The notes beneath the pieces were generated by a model. That model was not told the origin of the DNA and searched no databases. It worked only from the letters and a program-made list of their open reading frames with translations. From positions 1 through 64,000 of the forward strand of contig NZ_RQHK01000002.1 in the NCBI RefSeq assembly GCF_004770475.1: a stretch of 64,000 nucleotides of DNA, written 5' to 3'. The position numbers were made by a program, and so were the translations under genes. This document shows positions 57,053 through 64,000 of this stretch, in pieces. Positions within the stretch are counted from its first letter, which is position 1; every line of letters starts with the position of its first letter. Origin of the DNA: Leptospira mtsangambouensis. Lineage in GTDB: Bacteria > Spirochaetota > Leptospiria > Leptospirales > Leptospiraceae.

Positions 57053-59044
57053 ATGTCTCTCTCTGAATTTCTTACAGAGGAACTGAAAGAGTTCGACCGT
57101 AAGGAAAAAGAACAAGTAGAAGTCATTGCTGATACCATCGAAGAGTGTCTAGCAATTGCATCGCAGCACTTGGGTCGTAAGGTTCACGAAATTGATTATA
57201 CAGTTTTAAAAAGAGGAAAAAAATCCCTTTTCTTTTCTGAACCATATCATATCCGAGCCTCCATCATTCCTGATGATTTATTATTAGATGAATTAAGTCT
57301 ACTTGATGAACATCTAACGGGTGGTAGTGGGAAATTAGTATCCAAAGACTTAAAAGAACTTGTGACCCCTAAAAATAAAGATGGTCGAGTCACAGTAAAA
57401 ATATATAGAACTGGCGTATTTTTAACGGTTTATCCTCCTACTGGGGAAGGGCTGGAAATGACAATAGCAGATGTTTCCAAAAGACTTTCCTTTCGTGGAA
57501 TTGCCGGTGTTGACCAAACATTGATCAATAAAATCCTGAAAGAAAAAAAAGGGGAACCTGCTCTTATCTCCAATCAAAAACCAAAGGCCGGAAACGATTC
57601 CAGTTGCAACGTAGAAATCGCTCAAGAAAATATGCGAGCTTTTGTAACTGTGTTTCCACCAAGGCCTGGTGGACGTGATTTAGAAGTCTCTGACATTGTT
57701 GCGGCTCTCAAAGGAATGGGAGTTGCGTTTGGACTGAAAGAAGATGAAATTCGTAAAAATCTAGATGAAGATGTTGTGAACAAACCTTTCATTGGGGCTG
57801 AAGGTGATTTTCCTGTAAATGGTAAAAATGCGGAAATCAAATACTATGTTCGCACAGAAAAGAAAATCAACTTCAAGGAAGATCAATCAGGTCGAGTCGA
57901 TTACAAAGATTTAGATATGATTGAAAACGTTGTCGTGGGACAATTGTTAGCCGAAAAGCTTCCTGCAGAAAAAGGGAAGTTTGGTCGTAATTTATTTGGA
58001 ATGGTTTTACCTGCCAAAGATGGTTTGGATACCGAACTCAAACAAGGAAAAGGAACCATCTTGTCGGAAGACAAAATGCGTCTCACTGCAGAGGTCAACG
58101 GACAGGTGTTATATGCTGCCGGCCGGCTTTCTGTGGAAACTGTTTACCGAATCAATGGAGACGTGGGAGTTCGTACTGGAAATGTTACCTTCCTTGGTTC
58201 TATCATCATCACAGGTAACGTGGAAGATAACTATTCTGTCAAAGCGGCCGGGAATATTGAAATTTATGGAACGGTCCAAAAAGCCATCGTCGAAGCCGAT
58301 GGTGATATCATTGTGCGCCAAGGGGTAACGGGAAGAGAAGAAGCAAGAGTGGAATCCACAGGCGGAAACATTGTTGCGAAATTCATCCAGAACGCTACTT
58401 GCATCACAGAAAAAGACATCATTGTCCAAGAAGGAATTTTACATTCTCATTTGATGGCAGGGGGGAAAATCTCCTGTAAAGGAAAACGTGGCCAGATTGT
58501 GGGAGGAACCATCCAAGCAGCCCAACTGATCTCTGCCAAAATCATCGGATCCCAAGCCAATCCGCAGACTGACCTCATTGTGGGGAACAACCCCAAGATC
58601 TTAAAGCAGATCCAGGAATACGAAGAAAAACGAAACGAGAACCAGGATAAGTTGGACCAGCTGACAAAGACCATGCGCACTCTCAAAGCGAGAAAAGAAG
58701 CGGACCCGGCCAGTTTTACTTCCGAACAAGACGCCCATTTGCAGAAATTAGAGGCTGGGACCAAAAAGCTGGAGAAACGGATCGCTGAGGCTGGAAAGGA
58801 CATCCAAACCCTCACCGAGTACATGGACGAGCAGGCTGCTAATGGCCGTATTTCGGTCGAGAAGACCATTTTCCCAGGAGTCACCATCCGCATCCGCAAC
58901 GCAGAGTTCAAACTCCGCCACGAGACCAAGGCCAAAACTTTCTACGAAGAAGAGTCCCAGGTCCGTAGTGCGCCTTACGAAGATCCGGACGAAACGAAAA
59001 ATGACTGGAGAAAAAAGAGAGGGCGTGGTAAGTCTAAGAATTAA
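57053..59044 (+). CDS. FapA/DUF342 family protein
   Basis: A 663-residue cytoplasmic protein. The N-terminal part (about 1-100) is acidic and Jag-N-like ([20 protein letters not shown]). The DUF342 core (about 190-500) is a right-handed beta-helix of repeated valine/glycine turns ([40 protein letters not shown]). A coiled coil (about 520-600) and a beta C-terminal segment follow. DUF342 proteins are called flagellar assembly protein A, though their biochemical role is unclear. The link to fliA here supports a flagellar or envelope function. Confidence 0.9.
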   Translation: MSLSEFLTEELKEFDRKEKEQVEVIADTIEECLAIASQHLGRKVHEIDYTVLKRGKKSLFFSEPYHIRASIIPDDLLLDELSLLDEHLTGGSGKLVSKDLKELVTPKNKDGRVTVKIYRTGVFLTVYPPTGEGLEMTIADVSKRLSFRGIAGVDQTLINKILKEKKGEPALISNQKPKAGNDSSCNVEIAQENMRAFVTVFPPRPGGRDLEVSDIVAALKGMGVAFGLKEDEIRKNLDEDVVNKPFIGAEGDFPVNGKNAEIKYYVRTEKKINFKEDQSGRVDYKDLDMIENVVVGQLLAEKLPAEKGKFGRNLFGMVLPAKDGLDTELKQGKGTILSEDKMRLTAEVNGQVLYAAGRLSVETVYRINGDVGVRTGNVTFLGSIIITGNVEDNYSVKAAGNIEIYGTVQKAIVEADGDIIVRQGVTGREEARVESTGGNIVAKFIQNATCITEKDIIVQEGILHSHLMAGGKISCKGKRGQIVGGTIQAAQLISAKIIGSQANPQTDLIVGNNPKILKQIQEYEEKRNENQDKLDQLTKTMRTLKARKEADPASFTSEQDAHLQKLEAGTKKLEKRIAEAGKDIQTLTEYMDEQAANGRISVEKTIFPGVTIRIRNAEFKLRHETKAKTFYEEESQVRSAPYEDPDETKNDWRKKRGRGKSKN

Positions 59045-59055
59045 GAGGGTTCCCG

Positions 59056-59346
59056 ATGATTCTAAACGAAAACTTCGCGAGTATCGCCCACCACTACGAT
59101 TTTGCACGTAGGGCCCAGGCAGAGAATCCTTTTACCCACCAAAACCAGGTGGTGGAATTGCAAAAGGTTGTGATCCAAACCCAAAATAGAGCCCAAACGG
59201 TTCCTGAGGCAAAGTCAGGTAACCAGGGTTCAGCGGCGAAACCGAAACAAGACAAAGAAAATTCGGTTCACGCTTATTCCAAAGAAGGAATCATTTATGA
59301 TCGTCCTAATTTGGAAAGGGGATCTCGTTTTGATTTAAAAGCTTAA
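59056..59346 (+). CDS. small protein in flagellar cluster, unknown
   Basis: A 96-residue, Gln/Asn-rich, basic protein (MILNENFASIAHHYDFARRA, then QNQVVELQKVVIQTQNRAQT). No membrane segment, signal peptide or family is recognised. It lies 11 bp after the FapA-type gene and 47 bp before the next, in the same direction, and its composition is that of a real coding frame. Function unknown. Confidence 0.65.
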   Translation: MILNENFASIAHHYDFARRAQAENPFTHQNQVVELQKVVIQTQNRAQTVPEAKSGNQGSAAKPKQDKENSVHAYSKEGIIYDRPNLERGSRFDLKA

Positions 59347-59393
59347 AGCACTCACTCTGGAATGTTGTTGGAAATGTTCTGCAGGAGAGCGAC

Positions 59394-60269
59394 ATGGAAC
59401 TCTTTTCTCTCGTTTTAATCAATCTACTATTTTGTGGGATGATGTATGTCTTCATTTCTGCAAAAGTTCAAAAAGCAGTCTCGGAATATTACGATAAAAA
59501 ACTAAACCGCGCTATTGATATGGCCACGGCAGAAACCATCCGTGAACTGGATGCAACCGTTGCTGTTATCGAATCCAAAATGGTGGCTCTGCGTTCTATG
59601 ATGGAAAAGGGAGAGGTATTGGTAAAAGAATTCAAACATTACCAATCAACGGGACTTTCCATGAAATCAGAGTTAGTTCCTGAATCTACACTGGAAGAAG
59701 AAACAACTCTAGATATCAAAGAACAAAGAACAGGAATAGGAAAAATTTACCAATCCAACCAAATTCCCGTTCCAAGTGATGATGTGGAAACAACAGAAGG
59801 GGCTGTGAACCAAGCCTTTGGAAAATTAGGGAAAGCAGTCAAAGGAATTTTTGGAATGGAAGCTGTGAATTCTCCTTCGGCAGAAGCAATAGATAATTTA
59901 GAAGTCCCAACGTTCCAACCTAAGATGAATTATACGGTAGGTGGAAATCCATTTGCAGAAGAAAAACCAACAGACTTAATTCGAAACGAACTCACCCAAG
60001 GTCAGAAAAAAAGAGAATTTTTAAACGAAGTATCAAAAGCAAATGACCCAGCCTTTGCCTCTTATCAAAAAATGAATTTAGATAAAGTGGATCTTTCGAT
60101 TGAATCGGCTTTGGAAGAACTCACCTCCTCTGCAACAAAGATTGATAAAGTGGTTCATCTGATCAAAAAGGGATACAAACATGATGAAATTTCAGAAGCC
60201 ATGAATATCGGCATTCATGAAATTCATTTAATAGAAACGATTCGACTTGATCGATCTAGAAGAATCTAA
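59394..60269 (+). CDS. membrane-anchored coiled-coil protein with C-terminal HTH-like helix pair
   Basis: A 291-residue protein with AGGAGAG before its ATG. One N-terminal membrane helix (about 3-22) is followed by a coiled coil (about 25-85) and a long linker with GQKKREFLNEVSKANDPAF. The C-terminus (HLIKKGYKHDEISEAMNIGI, about 250-269) resembles a helix-turn-helix of the kind seen in small membrane-anchored proteins near flagellar or DUF342 genes. No firm family name. It lies 12 bp upstream of remA. Confidence 0.7.
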   Translation: MELFSLVLINLLFCGMMYVFISAKVQKAVSEYYDKKLNRAIDMATAETIRELDATVAVIESKMVALRSMMEKGEVLVKEFKHYQSTGLSMKSELVPESTLEEETTLDIKEQRTGIGKIYQSNQIPVPSDDVETTEGAVNQAFGKLGKAVKGIFGMEAVNSPSAEAIDNLEVPTFQPKMNYTVGGNPFAEEKPTDLIRNELTQGQKKREFLNEVSKANDPAFASYQKMNLDKVDLSIESALEELTSSATKIDKVVHLIKKGYKHDEISEAMNIGIHEIHLIETIRLDRSRRI

Positions 60270-60281
60270 AAGTATGTTTCC

Positions 60282-60566
60282 ATGTCTTCGTTTCCGATAC
60301 TCAATGTTGGTTTTTCTAATGTAGTATTTGTATCGAAAATTCTCACGATCCTTCAGGCGGATTCGGCAGGTGCCAAACGATTGCGCTCTGAGGCAAAATC
60401 GGAAAGTCGGCTCATCGATGCTACGAGTGGAAGAAAAACCCGTTCCGTCCTTGTTTTGGACTCCGGCCATATCCTTCTCTCAGCCATTCGCCCCGAAAGT
60501 TTGTCCAAAAGACTAGAATCAGGTGACAACCATATCGGTGAGGGAGAGGAGGAACAAGAAGATTGA
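60282..60566 (+). CDS. remA: RemA/DUF370 family regulator
   Basis: A 94-residue DUF370 protein. The family pattern is seen in order: [60 protein letters not shown] and AIRPESL. In Bacillus, RemA is a ring-forming DNA-binding activator of matrix genes and its gene sits next to gmk, as here. The C-terminal 15 residues are acidic. The stop overlaps the gmk start (TTGA). Its targets in spirochaetes are unknown to me. Confidence 0.88.
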   Translation: MSSFPILNVGFSNVVFVSKILTILQADSAGAKRLRSEAKSESRLIDATSGRKTRSVLVLDSGHILLSAIRPESLSKRLESGDNHIGEGEEEQED

Positions 60567-61132
60567 ACGTTCGTCCTAATTTGTATATTATCTCTTCCGT
60601 AGCTGGAGGTGGAAAGTCTACCATCATTGCTGCTCTCCTCAAAGAATTTCCTGATTTCTATTTTTCTGTTTCTTGTACCACAAGGGAACCAAGGCCAGGA
60701 GATGTGGAAGGCCAATCTTACTATTTTTTATCGACCAAAGAATTTCAAAAACGAATTGCAGCTGGCCAATTCTATGAATGGGCGGAAGTTCATGGAAATT
60801 ATTATGGAACCCCAAAGGATCCGATTTTAGCGGCCATTCGTGACCATCGTGTTGCTCTTTTGGATTTGGATGTTCAAGGTGCCAAATCAGTGAAAGCCCT
60901 TCGGCCTGAGTCCGTTACCATCTTCATTGAACCACCGAGTCGTGAGATTTGGATTGAACGTTTGATCCGTAGAGGAACCGATTCCCAAACAAGTATCGAA
61001 CGACGGATTGAAAATGGAATTCGGGAATTAGATGAAGCACCAAACTTTGATTATGTGGTTGTGAATGATCGATTGGAAGACGCCATTCGAGACGTCAAAT
61101 CCATCTTGTTTGGAACCAAAAAACAAAACTAA
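60563..61132 (+). CDS. gmk: guanylate kinase
   Basis: A 189-residue enzyme converting GMP to GDP. P-loop [11 protein letters not shown] (residues 11-21), then [19 protein letters not shown] and [13 protein letters not shown], followed by [14 protein letters not shown]. The P-loop has Val-Ala-Gly-Gly-Gly where PSGAGKST is usual. A TTG start overlapping the remA stop is used, as in the coupled remA-gmk pair of Firmicutes. Confidence 0.94.
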   Translation: MNVRPNLYIISSVAGGGKSTIIAALLKEFPDFYFSVSCTTREPRPGDVEGQSYYFLSTKEFQKRIAAGQFYEWAEVHGNYYGTPKDPILAAIRDHRVALLDLDVQGAKSVKALRPESVTIFIEPPSREIWIERLIRRGTDSQTSIERRIENGIRELDEAPNFDYVVVNDRLEDAIRDVKSILFGTKKQN

Positions 61133-61201
61133 AAAACTGATTCGGTATTGTTATTTCTTTTCAAACAAAAGATGTAACTTTCAAAATTTTAGACACCTTT
61201 T

Positions 61202-61852
61202 TTAAGGTTCGTCGTTATCCTCATCAATACTTTTACCGTAATTAGGAACATTTTTGGCTCCCGCATCCAACCACTTGTTGGAAATCACAGACCTTCTTTC
61301 TGCTGGAAATAAAGTGAGTAAGTAGGTAGTAATGGTTTGCCTTCCTTCTTCTTCCGCATCTCGGTCCATTTGTTCAAACACTTCGATGATGTCATAATCA
61401 GGCCAATTGATCAACATATCCCTAGCTGATTCTGGTGGCATGTTGGCAACTTTGTTGGCAAGGACTTTTACTTTTTCTGCACGTGCATTGTCCTTTTTTT
61501 GTTTATCCGCCATTTCTTTTTCTTTTCGTTGGATTCCTTCTTTCAGTTCTTCCAAACGTTCTTTGTCAGCGTGAAGGGAAGAAGATTTTTCTTCTAACTC
61601 CCGTTTCATTTGTTCCAATTCTTCGCGGTCAGCAATCAGTCTTTCTTTTGCTTTTTCCATTTCCAATTTTTCAAGTTCGGTTGGAGAAAGAAGGTCTTGG
61701 TTCACAAGGCCAGCTTGTTTTTTTAAGAAAGGTAAATAGTCTTCTGCATTGATGACTTGAAAGTAATCGAATACAAAAAAACCAATGGCGATTAAGAAAA
61801 AAATGAGAACGATTAAGAAAAACGATCTTGTGCTATCGGTTACACTTGCCAT
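61202..61852 (-). CDS. flbB: spirochaete flagellar protein FlbB (MotE-like)
   Basis: A 216-residue protein: one membrane helix (about 10-31), a long charged coiled coil (about 55-125) and a C-terminal MgtE-N/MotE-like helical domain (ANMPPESARDMLINWPDYDI; EVFEQMDRDAEEEGRQTITT). In Borrelia FlbB belongs to the collar around the periplasmic flagellar motor and supports stator assembly. Its ATG shares one base with the fliJ stop (TAATG), as in other spirochaetes where the two genes are neighbours. Confidence 0.85.
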   Translation of the reverse strand: MASVTDSTRSFFLIVLIFFLIAIGFFVFDYFQVINAEDYLPFLKKQAGLVNQDLLSPTELEKLEMEKAKERLIADREELEQMKRELEEKSSSLHADKERLEELKEGIQRKEKEMADKQKKDNARAEKVKVLANKVANMPPESARDMLINWPDYDIIEVFEQMDRDAEEEGRQTITTYLLTLFPAERRSVISNKWLDAGAKNVPNYGKSIDEDNDEP

Positions 61853-62451
61853 TATGATTTGCCTTGTCCTAGGTAATATTTTTCATAAAAATCACGAAGA
61901 GTTTTGAAGTCGGATGTGAGTTCGTCACCTCCATCCTCTCTGTTCAGAATTTTGAAAGTTCTTGGCACTTTTTTAGATTTTGAAGGTCCAAAACTTTCTG
62001 TCGAATCGAATAATGATTGTTTGCTTAGTTGCAGGTTAAATTCTTCGACTTCTCTTCGTTCTGCTCGATTTCGTTTTTTCTTCCATTCGGCAAATCGTTT
62101 GTCTTTTAATACCTCGATTACCTTTTTGTTCATCCGTGCCACCATCACATCTTTACGAACCAAATTCACTTCTTCGTTTTGTGCTGTGATTCGTTCCTGC
62201 AACTCTTCGTTGCGACGCATCAGACCTTGGATGTATTGTTCGATGGAAAGATAATCAGAGAGACTTGTCCCCACTTTGGAGGAGGCAAGGATCGCTTCGT
62301 AGGAAGATTCAATTTCGCGTTCATTGGAATCTTTTTCCCCTATGAGCGCATTGAGTTTTGAGACAACAAAAGATAGCCGACGGATTTCTTCTTCTTCCCG
62401 CCAACCCCTCAATTTGAGGACTGTCTCCAAACTAAAACGAAATCGTTTCAC
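61852..62451 (-). CDS. fliJ: flagellar export protein FliJ
   Basis: A 199-residue, highly charged coiled-coil protein. It begins MKRFRFSLETVLKLRGWREE, the typical FliJ opening, and continues helical to about residue 140 (RRNEELQERITAQNEEVNLV). FliJ is the stalk-like chaperone-escort of the FliI export ATPase. A spirochaete-style extra C-terminal tail (about 150-199) is present. fliI is not in the window, as the gene is first in this two-gene unit. Confidence 0.85.
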   Translation of the reverse strand: MKRFRFSLETVLKLRGWREEEEIRRLSFVVSKLNALIGEKDSNEREIESSYEAILASSKVGTSLSDYLSIEQYIQGLMRRNEELQERITAQNEEVNLVRKDVMVARMNKKVIEVLKDKRFAEWKKKRNRAERREVEEFNLQLSKQSLFDSTESFGPSKSKKVPRTFKILNREDGGDELTSDFKTLRDFYEKYYLGQGKS

Positions 62452-62534
62452 ACCTGTCTATTTCTTCGGTTCTGAATAATTTTTGTACTCTTTTTTACTC
62501 GTATTTTTAAAAAAATGAGTAAAACTTGCAATAT

Positions 62535-64000
62535 TGTCCTATAAATACTTACATCTTTTGGCTTCGGCCTGTTTTCTTTTCTGCCTTAGCTTTGGACCTT
62601 TGGTTGCATCTCCCCCGGCAGAGATTGTGAAAAAAAGCCAGGGAAATCCAGTTCATTTGGAAGGGGAATGGGATTTTTATCCTCATATTTTCCTTTCAGA
62701 ATCAAAAGAACTCCCCCAAACAAATCTCAAACTTCAGGTTCCCGGGATTTGGAATTCCGCTCTTGGTTCAGGGAATGGGTTTGGAACTTACCGTTTGGTT
62801 TTAGAGCCACCGGAAGGAACTAGTCCGGACATAGTGTATGGGATCAAACTTGTGGATATGGCGACCGCTTCCCGAGTGTATTGGAATGGAAAACTCCTTG
62901 GTTCTTCTGGAGTGGTTTCGAAAAATCCGGAAGAGTCGGAACCTTCCTATCAATTCCAGTTTTACCCATTACCTTGGAAAGAAGGACCTAACGAACTTTT
63001 GGTGGAGATTTCTAATTTTCATCATGACAAAGGCGGAATGTGGGAGCCACCTTATGTTGGCGAATGGAATAAACTTTTTAAAGCAAATGAAAAGGACCTT
63101 GCATCTTCTTTATTTTTAGCGGGAGCAGTGTTTATTATTGCATTATACCATTTCGGTTTGTTTTATTTTCGACGTTCCGATAAAGGAAATTTATTATTTG
63201 GTTTTGCGGCCCTTTTATTATCCTTAAGAACTTTGTTTACTGGAGAAAGATTTGGGTTCAATGAATTATCACCTTGTATCAGTTGGAATTTTTGTCTCAG
63301 GCTTGAATATCTAACCTTCTATTTATCACCATATCTTTTTTTCGCCTTTTTTCGTGAGTTTTATCCCAAATATTACCCACGTTTGATGGACCGCATTCTC
63401 TTAATTCCTACTTTAATTTTTATTAGTTTTTTGTTGGTATTACCCACTCCCATATATACAAAGTTAAATGGTTATTTTCAAATAGTATTTCTTTCCGGGG
63501 TCCTTTTAATATTACAAGGTGTGTTCCGGGCTGTCATAAATCGAAAAGAAAGTAGCCTTTTATTTGCCATTGGAATTATATCCGTAGCAATTGCAGCCTT
63601 TATTGACTTACTCAATGCCTACCAAGTTGTTTATACGATTGAAGCAATCCCGATTGGAATTTTTGTATTTATTCTGGTGCAGTCCCTTACTTTATCTAGA
63701 AGGTTTAGTCGTGCATTTTCCGACGTAGAATCTTTGTCGAAAAGACTTCTTGTTTTAGATAAATTAAAAGATGAATTTCTTGCGAATACATCACATGAAC
63801 TAAAAACACCTCTCAATGGGATCATTGGAATCGCCGAATCAATGTTTGATGGAATAGGTGGGAAACTCAACCAAGAACAAAGGCAGAATTTAGGGATGAT
63901 CGTGAGTTCGGGGAAACGATTGTCTTCTCTTGTGGACGATATTTTGGACTTTTCCAAAATGAAAAATAGAGATTTGGATTTGGATCTAAAGGCAATTGAC
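62535..64000 (+). CDS. 7TMR-DISM sensor histidine kinase (3' end outside window)
   Basis: An incomplete reading frame running off the window end. I start it at TTG 62535 (MSYKYLHLLASACFLFC), which gives a signal peptide; TTG 62559 is an alternative. The extracellular part has LEGEWDFYP and PGIWNSALGSGNGFGTYRL, a jelly-roll 7TMR-DISMED2 domain. About seven membrane helices follow (ASSLFLAGAVFIIALYHFGL onward). The HisKA domain has its His in LANTSHELKTPLNGI. The HATPase and any receiver lie beyond 64000. Divergent from fliJ. Confidence 0.85.

Noticed and set aside
58447..58935. 162-residue antisense frame in the DUF342 gene
   Set aside because: Ser/Phe-rich mirror of a Lys/Glu coiled-coil coding region, a usual artefact.
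61133..61201. Terminator between gmk and flbB
   Set aside because: Only a weak CTTTT/AAAAG hairpin is visible; no GC-rich stem with T run.
1..64000. CRISPR arrays, transposases, prophage genes and tRNAs
   Set aside because: I looked for direct repeats with regular spacers, transposase or integrase motifs and cloverleaf arms and recognised none.

Overview
The window reads as the chromosome of a spirochaete of the genus Leptospira, probably the free-living (saprophytic) branch; the species is not determinable from the sequence alone. The reasons are: an AT-rich, densely packed genome; a lipid A kinase (lpxK), so an LPS outer membrane that Borrelia and Treponema lack; the spirochaete flagellar protein FlbB beside FliJ; outer-membrane barrels and lipoproteins with relaxed lipoboxes; and a large set of histidine kinases, chemotaxis and SpoIIE/STAS proteins. 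No tRNA, insertion sequence, prophage or CRISPR array was recognised.

Layout. 1-586 holds no protein gene: it carries a 77-bp perfect inverted repeat around a bidirectional terminator, with a 5S-rRNA-like 3' domain attached to one arm. 587-6604 has a hybrid sensor kinase, an Nramp-like carrier, an NhaC antiporter, a sigma-like HTH protein and a STAS protein. 6626-18193 is a three-gene envelope operon: an AsmA/YdbH-like protein, a YnbE/YdbL-like lipoprotein and a 2647-residue lipoprotein with a TolB-type propeller, TPRs and two degenerate CHAT-like modules. 18190-23541 contains a predicted lipoprotein aminopeptidase, an HtrA protease, an aminotransferase, murI and purM.

33190-23534 (minus strand) is a chemotaxis operon: MCP, cheW, cheA, cheB, a kinase-like protein with a dead receiver, two CheY-like proteins and a membrane PAS kinase. 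It has a good sigma70-type promoter and several 4-bp overlaps, but no cheR. 33290-44766 contains outer-membrane and exported proteins, a metallopeptidase-like protein, a SpoIIE phosphatase, a crotonase, glgP, a response regulator and a HEAT-repeat protein. 45043-48616 encodes polysaccharide export (Wzm/Wzt type) and UDP-glucose dehydrogenase. 48651-52845 has a thioredoxin-TPR protein, hisE, lpxK and a MnmC split into two overlapping genes.

52846-53379 is a 534-bp non-coding stretch with an iterated motif. 53380-61132 is a flagellar regulatory cluster (flhF, flhG, a small membrane protein, fliA, a FapA/DUF342 protein, two unknowns) that runs into remA-gmk. 62451-61202 (minus) is fliJ-flbB. The window ends inside a 7TMR-DISM-type sensor kinase gene.

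The best candidate for an undescribed system is the 6626-18193 operon. It joins a putative YdbH-type intermembrane lipid-transfer bridge and its lipoprotein partner to a giant surface or periplasmic scaffold with pseudo-CHAT modules.
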